Both the position numbers and the translations under genes were made by a program. The notes beneath the pieces are model-generated. The model ran no database searches and had not been told where the DNA came from. It was given only the letters and a program-made list of their open reading frames with translations. Shown here in pieces: positions 17,906 to 26,780 of a stretch of DNA of 64,000 nucleotides. This stretch comes from CAYYWP01 sp050176585. GTDB lineage: Bacteria > Desulfobacterota > Binatia > HRBIN30 > CADEER01. The stretch's first letter is position 1. Each line of letters opens with the position of its first letter. The stretch is from assembly GCA_050176585.1 (NCBI GenBank), contig JBFXHX010000013.1:41088-105087 (forward strand), read 5' to 3'.

Positions 17906-18931
17906 ATGCCCACCGTTACGGACACCCACGGCCGGCCGCTCAAGAACCTGCGGATCTCGGTGACCGACCGCTGCAATCTGCGCTGCGCGTATTGCATGCC
18001 GGAGGAATCCTACGTCTGGCTGCCCCGTTCGGACATCCTGCACTTCGAGGAGATCAGCACCCTGGTCGACTGCTTCACCGACCTCGGGGTGGATCGGGTC
18101 CGATTGACCGGCGGCGAGCCATTGCTCCGCCATGGCCTACCGAACCTGGTGAGCCTGTTGGTGGCGAAGCCGGCCCTGCGCGACATCGCCCTGACCACCA
18201 ACGGCGTCTTGCTCGCCGGGCAGGCGGCGCCGCTGAAAGCGGCGGGTCTGCATCGGGTGACGGTCAGCCTCGACACGCTCAGGCCGGACCGCTTTCGCGC
18301 TCTGACCCGGCGCGAGACGCTCCCGCAGGTGCTGGAGGGCATCGCCGCGGCGAACGCGGCGGGTTTCCGGCCGCTCAAGATCGACACGGTCGTGATGCGC
18401 GGCGTGAACGAGGACGAGACCGCCGACCTGATCGAGTTCGCACGGCCGTACGGCGCAGAGGTGCGCTTCATCGAGTACATGGACGTCGGCGGCGCCACGC
18501 AGTGGTCGTTCGAAAAGGTGTACTCCCGCGACGCCATGCTCGCCGATCTGACCCACCGCTACGGTGCGATCGAACCGCTGCGCGAGGACAGCTCGGCGCC
18601 GGCCGATCGCTACCGGCTGCCGGACGGAACGATCTTCGGGATCATCTCGTCGACGACCGCGCCGTTCTGCCGCTCCTGCGACCGCGCCCGGTTGACCGCC
18701 GACGGCATGTGGTACCTGTGTCTCTACGCTCGCATCGGTACCGATCTCCGCCGCGCGCTGCGCGGCGGCGCGTCGCGCGAGGAGCTGAAGGCGTTGATCG
18801 CCGGGCGGTGGACCCAGCGCACCGACCGCGGAGCCGAGCGCCGCCTCGCCGAACGCGACCGGGCTCCGCTCGCGCGGCAGAGCGAGCTCCGCGACGATCC
18901 GCACCTCGAAATGCACACGCGCGGCGGCTGA
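17906..18931 (+). CDS. moaA: GTP 3',8-cyclase MoaA (molybdenum cofactor synthesis)
   Basis: This 341-residue radical SAM enzyme converts GTP to 3',8-cyclo-7,8-dihydro-GTP, the first step of molybdopterin synthesis. The radical SAM cluster cysteines are C23, C27 and C30 in DRCNLRCAYC. GGEPLLRHGL is the SAM-binding motif. The second cluster is in FCRSCDRARLTADG followed by a further Cys (YLCLY). The C-terminus is GG, which is conserved in MoaA and required for activity. Length fits the family (about 330). ATG at 17906 is chosen because it gives the canonical start just before the conserved RPLKNLRISVTDRC. No other moa gene is in the window. Confidence 0.95.
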   Translation: MPTVTDTHGRPLKNLRISVTDRCNLRCAYCMPEESYVWLPRSDILHFEEISTLVDCFTDLGVDRVRLTGGEPLLRHGLPNLVSLLVAKPALRDIALTTNGVLLAGQAAPLKAAGLHRVTVSLDTLRPDRFRALTRRETLPQVLEGIAAANAAGFRPLKIDTVVMRGVNEDETADLIEFARPYGAEVRFIEYMDVGGATQWSFEKVYSRDAMLADLTHRYGAIEPLREDSSAPADRYRLPDGTIFGIISSTTAPFCRSCDRARLTADGMWYLCLYARIGTDLRRALRGGASREELKALIAGRWTQRTDRGAERRLAERDRAPLARQSELRDDPHLEMHTRGG

Positions 18932-18936
18932 TCGGC

Positions 18937-20115
18937 GTGCGGCGCCGTCTCCCGCTGATTCTCGGCGGCGCGCTGTTCGCCGTCCTCCTGGTCGAAGTGC
19001 TGCTGCGCGTGAGCGGTGCCATTCCGGAGGTCGCGAACCCGCTGCACAGCTTTCACGCGTCCGATCCTGCGCTCGGCTGGCGCGGCAAGCCGGACGTGAC
19101 GATGCGCTTTCGCCGCCCGGATTTCGATGCGCTGGTCGCGCACGACGCCGATGGATGGCGCGTCCCCGATCCACAGCCGCCGGCCGATGTCACCCGCCGG
19201 CTGCTCGTCCTCGGTGATTCGTTCACCTGGGGGTGGGGCGTGAGCCAGGGCGAGCTGTTCACCGACCACCTGCAGCGCGCCCTGCCCGGGGTAGCCGTCG
19301 TGAACCGCGGGGTCAATGCGTACAGCACCGGCCAGGAGTACCTGGTGCTGCAGCGCGAGCTCGCGTCCAGCCGCTACGACGCGGTGCTGTTGCTCTTCTT
19401 CTACAACGACGTGAAGGACAATGCCGACCGCCGCCGCGGCCGGCGGCCGGTGTTCACGGTCGAGGGCGAGCGGCTCGTTCCGCCGGGGGCGCCGGCGAAG
19501 CCGCTGCGCGGCCCCTTGCAGACGTGGTTTCGGGAGCACAGCCGGGCGTTTCAGCTGGTCAGCTACGTCGCCGGCGCGCTCGGCCACGGGTTCGGCGAGC
19601 CGCCGATGCCGATGTCGGCGCCGCCCGGCGCGCCCCCGATCGACTACCGCTCACTGCGCGGCGCGGCGGTCACGCAGAAGCTGCTCGCGGCCATGGCCGA
19701 AGCCGCCGCCGCGCATGGGGCCCGATTCGCGATCGTCTACGTGCCGCAGCGCAGCGAGCTGGGCGGCTTGAATACGCTGCCGGCGGTGCAGGCGGTGCAC
19801 GATCTCGTGCGAGAGACCGCCGCGGCTCGCGGTATCCCGCTGATCGATCTCACCGCCGATTTCGCCGCCGCGATGCAGCGCGGCGAGGTCGTGGTGTTTC
19901 CGCACGACCAGCACTGGAACGCCGCCGGCCACCGGCTGGCCGCGAGCCTGCTGCTCGCTTCACCGGTGGCTCGCCTCGAGCAGCTCGGCGGCGGCGGCGG
20001 TCGCGTCGCCGGCGTCGAGCACGGCGCGGATGACGGCCACGCCGTCCGCCCCCGCGCGGCGCACGGCCCCGACCCGGGCGGCATCGATCCCGCCGACCCC
20101 GAACAGCGGCAGTGA
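18937..20115 (+). CDS. Membrane-anchored SGNH-hydrolase-like protein
   Basis: This 392-residue protein is encoded five bases after moaA, starting at GTG 18937. Residues 5-25 form a signal anchor (LILGGALFAVLLVEVLL), placing the rest in the periplasm. The SGNH nucleophile block is LGDSFTWGWG with S95, and the C-terminal DxxH is HDQHWNAAGH (D324, H326... the pair expected for the catalytic dyad). A FYNDVKDN segment supplies block III. Such proteins are O-acyl transferases or esterases acting on envelope polysaccharides. The C-terminal 50 residues are low-complexity and overlap the thiE 3' end on the other strand by 156 bases. The substrate is unknown, and the link to moaA is probably only positional. 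Confidence 0.8.
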   Translation: MRRRLPLILGGALFAVLLVEVLLRVSGAIPEVANPLHSFHASDPALGWRGKPDVTMRFRRPDFDALVAHDADGWRVPDPQPPADVTRRLLVLGDSFTWGWGVSQGELFTDHLQRALPGVAVVNRGVNAYSTGQEYLVLQRELASSRYDAVLLLFFYNDVKDNADRRRGRRPVFTVEGERLVPPGAPAKPLRGPLQTWFREHSRAFQLVSYVAGALGHGFGEPPMPMSAPPGAPPIDYRSLRGAAVTQKLLAAMAEAAAAHGARFAIVYVPQRSELGGLNTLPAVQAVHDLVRETAAARGIPLIDLTADFAAAMQRGEVVVFPHDQHWNAAGHRLAASLLLASPVARLEQLGGGGGRVAGVEHGADDGHAVRPRAAHGPDPGGIDPADPEQRQ

Positions 20116-20598
20116 GGCGGCGGCGCGGGCCCGCGCGAGCGCTGCGACGCCCTGCGGCGGTCCGTACGGCTCCTTCGACGGCGTCGCGAACACGGGGCCG
20201 AACACCGCGAAGTCGGCGCCCGCCGCCGCCGCGGTCGCGACCTCCGTCGGGTGATGGGTCGAGACGCCGATCAGCTTTCCGGGGCCGAGCAACGCGCGCG
20301 CTTCGGCGACGGAAAACGAGTCGCCGGGCAGGTGGACGCCGTTGGCGCCGGACGCGAGAGCGACGTCGACGCGGTCGCTGACCAGCAAGCGCGCGCCCGC
20401 CGCCTGCGTCAGCGCCCGCAGCTCGACGGCCAGCGCCAGCAGCTCGCGCGCGGGCAGGTCGCGCTCGCGCAGCTGCACGGCGCGAATTCCGCCCCGCAGC
20501 GCGGCGCCCACGACTGCGGCCAACGGGCGCCCGCCAGTCGCGCGCCGGTCGGTGATCAGATAGATTCCCCAGTCGCGCGGCGCGCAGCGCTCGTTCAT
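19960..20598 (-). CDS. thiE: Thiamine-phosphate synthase ThiE
   Basis: This 212-residue TIM-barrel enzyme joins HMP-pyrophosphate and the thiazole phosphate to form thiamine phosphate. Recognisable blocks are the opening YLITDRRA, GGIRAVQLRERDLP, LLVSDRVDVALA, NGVHLPGDS, IGVSTHHPTE, FGPVFATPSKEPYGPPQG and the phosphate-binding end PLFGVGGIDAARV. Length matches the family. ATG 20598 is preferred; a start 12 codons upstream would add a basic non-conserved leader. It lies on the same strand as thiS-thiG, about 260 bases downstream of thiG, separated by two copies of repeat family A. It overlaps the SGNH gene tail-to-tail. Confidence 0.94.
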   Translation of the reverse strand: MNERCAPRDWGIYLITDRRATGGRPLAAVVGAALRGGIRAVQLRERDLPARELLALAVELRALTQAAGARLLVSDRVDVALASGANGVHLPGDSFSVAEARALLGPGKLIGVSTHHPTEVATAAAAGADFAVFGPVFATPSKEPYGPPQGVAALARARAAASLPLFGVGGIDAARVGAVRRAGADGVAVIRAVLDAGDATAAAAELLEASHR

Positions 20599-20646
20599 GC
20601 GCCGGCGGTTAGCATGAACCGCGAGCGGCAGCACTCTGGCCGGCGC

Positions 20647-20848
20647 AGGCTGTTGGCGGTTACGCTGTTCGCCGCCAGGGGGCTGAGTTCGTTTCGCCAG
20701 GCGTCAATTGGATGCGGGCGTCGTGCACCCGCGCGAGAGGGGCATTCTGCCGTACCCGTTCTGTCCGCCGGCTCCCAGGGGCTTGTGTAAGCTATGTCGC
20801 CAGGCTGTACCCGGTAACGGCCTAACAGCTAGCAGCCTGACGGCTGGA
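20647..20848 (+). repeat. Dispersed repeat family A, two copies between thiG and thiE
   Basis: Copy one is at about 20647-20681 (AGGCTGTTGGCGGTTACGC, then TGTTCGCCGCCAGG, which can fold back on the TGGCGG word). Copy two is at about 20810-20848 (CAGGCTGTACCCGGTAACGG, then an inverted CAGCCTG that could close a stem). The 130 bases between them hold no gene that I can support. A structured spacer here may uncouple thiE from thiSG; that is inference. Confidence 0.5.
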
Positions 20849-20854
20849 AGTTGG

Positions 20855-21637
20855 CTACCCGATCAACCCCTCGATCGGGCTCGACGCGGTGGCGTAGAGC
20901 TTCTTCGGGATGCGGCCGGCGAGGAAGGCCTTGCGGCCGGCCTCGACGCCGAGCCGCATCGCCTCGGCCATCAGGATCGGGTCCTTGGCACCGGCGATCG
21001 CGGTGTTGAGCAGCACCGCGTCACACCCGAGCTCCATCGCGATCGCGACGTCCGATGCCGTGCCGACGCCGGCGTCGACGATCACCGGCACGCGGCTCTG
21101 CTCGAGGATGATGCGGATGTTGTACGGGTTGCGGATGCCGAGCCCCGAACCGATCGGCGCTGCCAGCGGCATCACCGCGGCGCAGCCGAGGTCTTCCAGG
21201 CGCCGTGCGGCGATCGGATCGTCGCCGATGTAGGGCAGCACGGTAAAGCCTTCCTGCACCAGGACGCGGCACGCCTCGATCGTACCTTGCATGTCCGGGA
21301 ATAGCGTCTTCTCGTCGCCGATGACCTCGACCTTCACTAGCGAGCCGACGCCCGCCTCGCGCGCGAGCCGCGCGGTGCGCACGGCGTCGGCGGCGGTGTA
21401 GCAGCCCGCCGTGTTCGGCAGGATCGTGATGCGCGAGAGGTCCAGGTGGTCGAGCAGGTTTTCCTGACCGGGGTCGGTGATGTTCACGCGGCGCACCGCG
21501 ACGGTGACGATCTCGGCGCCCGAGGCGTCGATGGCCGCGCGCGTCTCGGCGAAGTCGCGGTACTTGCCGGTACCGACGATGAGCCGCGAGCGGTAGGACT
21601 TTCCGCCGAGCTCGAGCCGATCTTCCCCGCCGCTCAT
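20855..21637 (-). CDS. thiG: Thiazole synthase ThiG
   Basis: This 260-residue protein matches ThiG along its whole length. It condenses deoxyxylulose phosphate, dehydroglycine and ThiS thiocarboxylate into the thiazole of thiamine. Key blocks are [20 protein letters not shown], the Schiff-base lysine K102 in [26 protein letters not shown], and [12 protein letters not shown], with [12 protein letters not shown] near the C-terminus. It begins six bases after the thiS stop, so the two are co-transcribed and probably translationally linked. No TPP riboswitch was seen upstream of thiS. Confidence 0.96.
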   Translation of the reverse strand: MSGGEDRLELGGKSYRSRLIVGTGKYRDFAETRAAIDASGAEIVTVAVRRVNITDPGQENLLDHLDLSRITILPNTAGCYTAADAVRTARLAREAGVGSLVKVEVIGDEKTLFPDMQGTIEACRVLVQEGFTVLPYIGDDPIAARRLEDLGCAAVMPLAAPIGSGLGIRNPYNIRIILEQSRVPVIVDAGVGTASDVAIAMELGCDAVLLNTAIAGAKDPILMAEAMRLGVEAGRKAFLAGRIPKKLYATASSPIEGLIG

Positions 21638-21643
21638 GTGTGC

Positions 21644-21844
21644 TCACCCTCCGCCCATGAACTGGACGATTTCGATGATGTCGCCCTCGCGCAACGCGCG
21701 CTGCGCGAACTCTGCGCGCGGGACGATGTCGAGATTGATCTCCACCGCGACGCGGCGCGCGCCGAGCCCGAGCTCCTGCACCAGATCGCCGACGGTGATC
21801 GCATCGCGGAGCTCGCGCGCATCCCCGTTCAACATTACGCGCAT
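21644..21844 (-). CDS. thiS: Sulfur carrier protein ThiS
   Basis: This 66-residue ubiquitin-fold protein ends in the sequence QFMGGG, supplying the C-terminal Gly-Gly needed for adenylation and thiocarboxylation. The core has LNGDAREL at the start, a [11 protein letters not shown] helix, [12 protein letters not shown] and [10 protein letters not shown], all typical of ThiS. The terminal extra Gly is slightly unusual, as most ThiS end at GG. It is the first gene of a thiS-thiG unit. The 231 bases upstream separate it from the divergent purH and should contain both promoters. Confidence 0.93.
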   Translation of the reverse strand: MRVMLNGDARELRDAITVGDLVQELGLGARRVAVEINLDIVPRAEFAQRALREGDIIEIVQFMGGG

Positions 21845-22075
21845 GTGCGAGGATTAGATGCCGCGCGGTTTCTTTACAACGGAGGGGGGGTTTGGTAGGC
21901 GAGCCGCAGCGTCTTCGCCAATACCGCAACACTCAAACGACACGTGAGGCAGTCGAAGGCGGCGCGTCCGGCGGGCTCGCCGCGATCCGCGACCTGACCA
22001 CATCGAGCCGTCCGAGACCGTCATGCGACCGGCCGCGGAGCGGGGCGCGCGGGCAGGCGCGGCGGGGAGGAATGC

Positions 22076-23626
22076 ATGGCTAGGATCGAGCGGGCGCTCA
22101 TCAGCGTCAGCGACAAGACGGGCTTGATCGACTTCGCCCGCGGGCTCCACGACCTGGGCGTGCAGATTCTGTCCACCGGCGGCACCGCGAAGGCGCTCAG
22201 CGCGGCGGGCATTCCGGTCCTGCAGGTGAGCGACTTCACCGGCTCGCCGGAGATCCTCGACGGCCGCGTGAAAACGCTGCACCCCAAGATCCACGGCGGC
22301 TTGCTCGGGCGGCGCGACGACGCCGCGCACCGCGAGCAGATGGCGGCCAACGGCATCGCACCGATCGACCTCGTCGTGGTGAACTTGTACCCGTTCGAAT
22401 CCACCGTCGCAAAGCCCGGCTGCACGCTCGAAGAGGCAATCGAGAACATCGACATCGGCGGCCCGTCGATGATCCGCTCGGCGGCGAAGAACCACCACGA
22501 CGTCGCGGTGATCACCGATCCCGCCGATTACGCCCCGGTGCTCGCCGAGTTGGGCGCCGGTGGCGGCGGACTCTCCGATGCGACCCGCTCGCGCCTGGCG
22601 CGCCGCGCTTTTCAGACCACCGCGCGCTATGACGGCGCGATCGCGGACTGGCTCGGCGCGCGCGAAGCCACGGACGAGGCGCCCTTTGGCGAGACGCTCC
22701 ATCTGGCGCTGCGCAAGGCGCAGGATCTGCGCTACGGCGAAAATCCGCACCAGCGCGCCGCCCTGTACGGCGACTTCCCCGCCATCGCCGAACAGCTCCA
22801 CGGGAAGGAGCTGTCGTACAACAACATCCTCGATACCAACGCCGCGCTGTGGTTGATGCGGGAATTCCTCGGCGGTGCGCCGGCGGTCGCGATCCTCAAG
22901 CACAATACGCCCTGCGGCGTCGGCACCGGGGCGACGGTCGACGAAGCATATCGCAAGGCGTACGCGACCGATCCGGAGTCGCCCTTCGGCGGCATCCTGA
23001 TCGCGAATCAGACATGGACGCTCGAGTTGAGCGAGATCGTCGACGAGATCTTCACGGAGGTGTTGATCGCGCCCGCATTCGCGCCCGACGCGCTCGAATT
23101 CTTGAAACGGAAGAAGAACCGCCGCCTGATCCGCTGGAAGCCCGAGGCGATGGAGGGGCTGACCCGCGAGGTGCGGAGCGTCGCCGGCGGGCTGCTCGTG
23201 CAGGATATCGACCGCGCGATGGAGGACCCGGCGCGTGCCCAGGTCGTCACCAAACGCGCGCCCACCGAAGACGAGCTGGTGGCGATGGGCTTCGGCCTGA
23301 AGGTGGTGAAGCACGTGAAGTCCAACGCGATCGCCTTCGTGCGCTCCGACCGCACGCTCGCGCTCGGCGGCGGCGCCACCTCGCGCGTCGATCCCGTGTA
23401 CGCCGCGCGCGCCAAGGCCGCCCGCGTCGGCGTCTCGCTCAAGGGCTCCGTGCTCGCCAGCGACGCGTTCTTCCCGTTCCCGGACGGCGTGGAGGAAGCC
23501 GCCGCCGCCGGTGCCGAGGCCATCATTCAGCCGGGGGGTAGCGTGCGCGATGCGGACGTCATCGCCGCCGCCGACCGCCTCAACTTGGCGATGGTCTTCA
23601 CCGGCGTGCGGCATTTCCGGCATTGA
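22076..23626 (+). CDS. purH: Bifunctional AICAR formyltransferase/IMP cyclohydrolase PurH
   Basis: This 516-residue enzyme catalyses the last two steps of purine synthesis. Residues 1-150 are the MGS-like cyclohydrolase domain: ISVSDKTGL, STGGTAKAL, GRVKTLHPKIHGG and VVNLYPF. The rest is the AICAR transformylase domain, with LRYGENPHQRAALY, the catalytic KHNTPCGVG motif (Lys-His), SPFGGI and LGGGATSRVD. Length matches the family. It opens a plus-strand run purH-purD-purE and is divergent from thiS. Starts are ATG 22076, preceded by GGGAGGAATGC. Confidence 0.97.
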   Translation: MARIERALISVSDKTGLIDFARGLHDLGVQILSTGGTAKALSAAGIPVLQVSDFTGSPEILDGRVKTLHPKIHGGLLGRRDDAAHREQMAANGIAPIDLVVVNLYPFESTVAKPGCTLEEAIENIDIGGPSMIRSAAKNHHDVAVITDPADYAPVLAELGAGGGGLSDATRSRLARRAFQTTARYDGAIADWLGAREATDEAPFGETLHLALRKAQDLRYGENPHQRAALYGDFPAIAEQLHGKELSYNNILDTNAALWLMREFLGGAPAVAILKHNTPCGVGTGATVDEAYRKAYATDPESPFGGILIANQTWTLELSEIVDEIFTEVLIAPAFAPDALEFLKRKKNRRLIRWKPEAMEGLTREVRSVAGGLLVQDIDRAMEDPARAQVVTKRAPTEDELVAMGFGLKVVKHVKSNAIAFVRSDRTLALGGGATSRVDPVYAARAKAARVGVSLKGSVLASDAFFPFPDGVEEAAAAGAEAIIQPGGSVRDADVIAAADRLNLAMVFTGVRHFRH

Positions 23627-23708
23627 CCGCCTTCGCATCGCGCCGCCTCAGCGCGGTTCGCGGTGATCGCCTTACCGCGCAGCGCGAGATGCGGTAAGCG
23701 AGGAAGCG

Positions 23709-24986
23709 ATGAAGATCCTCGTCATCGGGAGCGGCGGCCGCGAGCACGCCCTGGTCTGGAAGCTGCGCCAGTCGCCGCGCGTCGAGCACATCTGGTGCGC
23801 GCCGGGCAACGCGGCCATCGACGAGCTCGCCGAGCCCGCGGGGCTGGACGTCGCGGATGTGCCGGGCATCGTCGCTTTCGCCAAACGGCACGCCGTCGAT
23901 CTGGTCGTGCCGGGGCCCGAGCTGCCGCTCACGCTGGGCATCATCGACGCGCTGCGCGCCGCCGGGTTGCGCGGGTTCGGGCCGACCCGGGCGGCGGCAC
24001 AGCTCGAGGGCAGCAAGGCGTTCGCGAAGGAGCTGATGCAGCAGTGCGGCGTGCCGACCGGCTTCTTCTCCACCTTCACCGACGCGGACGCGGCGGCGCG
24101 CTACGCCCGCGACGTCGGCGCGCCGATCGTCGTGAAGGCCGACGGCCTGGCCGCCGGCAAGGGCGTGGTCGTGTGCCAGAGCATCGCGGAAGCCGAGCGC
24201 GCGCTCGACCAGATCATGCGCCGGCGCGACTTCGGCGAGGCGGGCGCGCGCGTGGTGATCGAGGAGTTCCTCGACGGCGAAGAGGTCTCGTTCATGGCGG
24301 TGAGCGACGGTCGCACGGTCCTGCCGCTCGCCTCGGCGCAGGATCACAAGCGGCGCGACGACGGCGACCAGGGGCCGAATACCGGCGGCATGGGCGCGTA
24401 CTCGCCGGCGCCGGTGATGACTCCAGCGCTGCACGAGCGAGTGATGCGCGAGATCATGCTGCCGGTGGTGCGTGGGCTGGCCGAGCGCGGCATCGAGTAC
24501 ACCGGCGTGCTGTACGCCGGGTTGATGATCACCGCGGACGGCCCGAAGGTGCTGGAGTTCAACTGCCGCTTCGGCGACCCCGAATGCCAGGCCGTGCTCG
24601 CGCGCTTCACCGGCGATCTCGCCGAGCTCATGGACGCAGCGGTCGATGGGCGCCTTGCCGACATGGCGCTGAGCTGGGATGCGCGCGCCGCCGCATGCGT
24701 CGTGCTGGCCGCCGGCGGGTACCCCGGCAGCTATGCGCGCGGCACGCCGATCCGCGGCCTCGAGCGGCTCGCCGACTGGGCGCACGGCATGGTGTTCCAC
24801 GCCGGCACGGCGCGCCGCGGCGGCGCGGTGGTGACTGACGGCGGGCGCGTGCTCGGTGTCACCGGGCTCGGCACCGGGGTGACCGGAGCGGTCGCCGAGG
24901 CGTATAGAGCGGTGGCGGAGATTCACTGGGACGATATGCATTACCGGCGCGACATCGGACGGCGCGCACTGGAGCGGGAGCGATGA
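23709..24986 (+). CDS. purD: Phosphoribosylamine-glycine ligase PurD
   Basis: This 425-residue ATP-grasp enzyme forms glycinamide ribonucleotide from phosphoribosylamine, glycine and ATP. Diagnostic blocks are the N-terminal VIGSGGREHAL, PGPELPL, the ATP-grasp VVKADGLAAGKGVVV, AQDHKRRDDGDQGPNTGGMG, and LEFNCRFGDPE. Length is normal. Start ATG 23709 follows GAGGAAGCG at good spacing. It lies 82 bases after purH and overlaps purE by four bases (ATGA), which points to translational coupling within the purine operon. Confidence 0.97.
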   Translation: MKILVIGSGGREHALVWKLRQSPRVEHIWCAPGNAAIDELAEPAGLDVADVPGIVAFAKRHAVDLVVPGPELPLTLGIIDALRAAGLRGFGPTRAAAQLEGSKAFAKELMQQCGVPTGFFSTFTDADAAARYARDVGAPIVVKADGLAAGKGVVVCQSIAEAERALDQIMRRRDFGEAGARVVIEEFLDGEEVSFMAVSDGRTVLPLASAQDHKRRDDGDQGPNTGGMGAYSPAPVMTPALHERVMREIMLPVVRGLAERGIEYTGVLYAGLMITADGPKVLEFNCRFGDPECQAVLARFTGDLAELMDAAVDGRLADMALSWDARAAACVVLAAGGYPGSYARGTPIRGLERLADWAHGMVFHAGTARRGGAVVTDGGRVLGVTGLGTGVTGAVAEAYRAVAEIHWDDMHYRRDIGRRALERER

Positions 24987-25483
24987 CGACGAGTGAGGCA
25001 CGTGTCGCCGTGCTGATGGGCAGCGACAGCGACTGGGAAGTGATGAAGGGCGCGCGCGATCGCCTGGCCGGCTTCGGCGTCGGCTGCGAGGTGCACGTGA
25101 TGTCGGCCCACCGGACGCCGGCGCGCGTGACCGACTACGTCGGCCAGGCGACCGCGCGCGGCATCGCCGTCTTTATCGTCGGCGCCGGCGCCGCCGCGCA
25201 TCTCGCCGGCGTCGTCGCCGCCCACACGACGCGGCCGGTCATCGGGGTGCCGCTGAACGCGACCAGCTTGAACGGGCTCGATGCGCTGCTCGCCACCGTG
25301 CAGATGCCGAGCGGCGTGCCGGTCGCGACGGTCGCCGTCGGCGGCGCGCAAAACGCCGGCATCCTCGCCGCCCAGATCCTCGCGGTGGGTGATCCGGCGC
25401 TAGCCGCCAAGCTCGCGCAGTTCAAGCGCGACATGGCGGCGGCGGTGGCCGAGAAGGACGCCGACCTGCAGCGCAAGCTCTGA
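24983..25483 (+). CDS. purE: N5-carboxyaminoimidazole ribonucleotide mutase PurE
   Basis: This 166-residue protein converts N5-CAIR to CAIR. The signature blocks are [12 protein letters not shown] at the N-terminus, [11 protein letters not shown] with the catalytic histidine, [16 protein letters not shown], and [30 protein letters not shown] split over the middle. The protein is of the class I (bacterial, PurK-dependent) type judged by SAHRTP and the [10 protein letters not shown] stretch; no purK is in the window. Its ATG overlaps the purD stop. Confidence 0.96.
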   Translation: MTTSEARVAVLMGSDSDWEVMKGARDRLAGFGVGCEVHVMSAHRTPARVTDYVGQATARGIAVFIVGAGAAAHLAGVVAAHTTRPVIGVPLNATSLNGLDALLATVQMPSGVPVATVAVGGAQNAGILAAQILAVGDPALAAKLAQFKRDMAAAVAEKDADLQRKL

Positions 25484-25511
25484 TGCCGCGCCGCGACCAA
25501 GGACCGACACC

Positions 25512-26780
25512 ATGATCGATCTCCGCCCATTCCGCGCCCTGCACTATGACGCCGCGCGCGTGGAAGATCTCGCGAAGGTGCTCGCGCCGCCCTACGACGT
25601 CATCGACGCGGCGCACCTCGACCGGCTCTACGCGCGGAGCCCGTTCAACGTCGTGCGGCTGATCCTGAACCGCTCGCCCGATCGCTACGGCGCGTCCGCT
25701 CAGGAGCTGGCCGACTGGCGGCGGCGCGGCGTGCTCGTGCAGGACCGCGAGCCCGCGCTGTACTACTACGTGCAGGACTTCGCCCTCGCCGACGGAAGCC
25801 GCCACGCACGCAGCGGATTGCTCGCCGCGGTGCGCCTGGAGCCCTTCAGCGCCGGCAACATCCTCCCGCACGAGCGCACGTTCCCGAGCGCCAAGGCCGA
25901 TCGGTTGAAGCTGATGGCCGCCTGCCGCGCCAACCTGAGCCCCATCTTCGGCATGTATCCCGACCGCCTCGAGGCCACCGAGCCGGCGCGCCGGCTGGCC
26001 GAGGCGAGCCCTCCGTGGATGGACGTCGAAGTGGACGGCGAACGGCACCGGCTGTGGCGCATCGCCGACCCCGGGGCGATCACGGCGATCACCGATGCGC
26101 TGCGCCCGGCGACGGTGTTCATCGCCGACGGCCATCATCGCTACGAGACCGCGCTGAGCTACCGCGATCAGCGCCGGGCGGCCGGCGAAACCGATCCGGA
26201 CGCTCCACACAACTTTCTGCTCATGTACCTCTGCTCGATGGACGACCCCGGGCTGGTGGTGTTGCCGACCCACCGCCTCTGGCGCGGTGCTTTCGACGAA
26301 AGCGCCTGGGCGAAGGCGGGCGAGTGGTTCGCGGTCGAGCCGAGCCGTGCCGAGGCGCTGCCGGGTCAGCTCGCCGCCGCGCGCGAGTCGGGGACCTGCG
26401 GCCTGCTCACGCCCGGCCGCGCCGCGGTGCTGCGCCTGAAGGACATGGCGGCGGTGGACCGCGCGCTGCCGGAGCTCGCGCCGCTCATCCGCCACCTCGA
26501 CGTCGCGGTGCTCGATTCATTCCTGCTCGGCCATCTGCTCGGGATCGACTGCGTGCGTGCCGGCCAGGACGGGCAGCTCCTGTATACGCACGACGACGCG
26601 GAGGCGGTGTCCGCGGTCGGCCGCGACGGCGTCAACACCGCCTTCCTCCTGCCGCGACCGCGCCTGCGCCAGGTGGCGGACGCCTGCCTCGCCGGCGAGA
26701 CGATGCCGCAGAAGTCGACGTACTTCTTTCCCAAGTTGAAGAGCGGCCTCGTCTTCCACCTGCTCGACGCCGATGGCTGA
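25512..26780 (+). CDS. DUF1015 family protein
   Basis: This 422-residue soluble protein matches DUF1015 along its length: [14 protein letters not shown] near the N-terminus, [31 protein letters not shown] in the middle and SHRLWRG-like PTHRLWRG. The DGHHRYE motif is the most conserved element and looks like a catalytic or phosphate-binding site. The family's biochemical role is not established from what I can recall with certainty; some annotation links it to a SerK-like kinase fold. It starts 28 bases after purE and overlaps the next gene by eight bases, so it sits in the purine operon transcript. Confidence 0.9.
   Translation: MIDLRPFRALHYDAARVEDLAKVLAPPYDVIDAAHLDRLYARSPFNVVRLILNRSPDRYGASAQELADWRRRGVLVQDREPALYYYVQDFALADGSRHARSGLLAAVRLEPFSAGNILPHERTFPSAKADRLKLMAACRANLSPIFGMYPDRLEATEPARRLAEASPPWMDVEVDGERHRLWRIADPGAITAITDALRPATVFIADGHHRYETALSYRDQRRAAGETDPDAPHNFLLMYLCSMDDPGLVVLPTHRLWRGAFDESAWAKAGEWFAVEPSRAEALPGQLAAARESGTCGLLTPGRAAVLRLKDMAAVDRALPELAPLIRHLDVAVLDSFLLGHLLGIDCVRAGQDGQLLYTHDDAEAVSAVGRDGVNTAFLLPRPRLRQVADACLAGETMPQKSTYFFPKLKSGLVFHLLDADG

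Noticed and set aside
21845..22075. Possible TPP riboswitch upstream of thiS
   Set aside because: The conserved CTGAGA and ACCTGATCTGG-type segments are missing on the minus strand; only a generic divergent spacer is seen.
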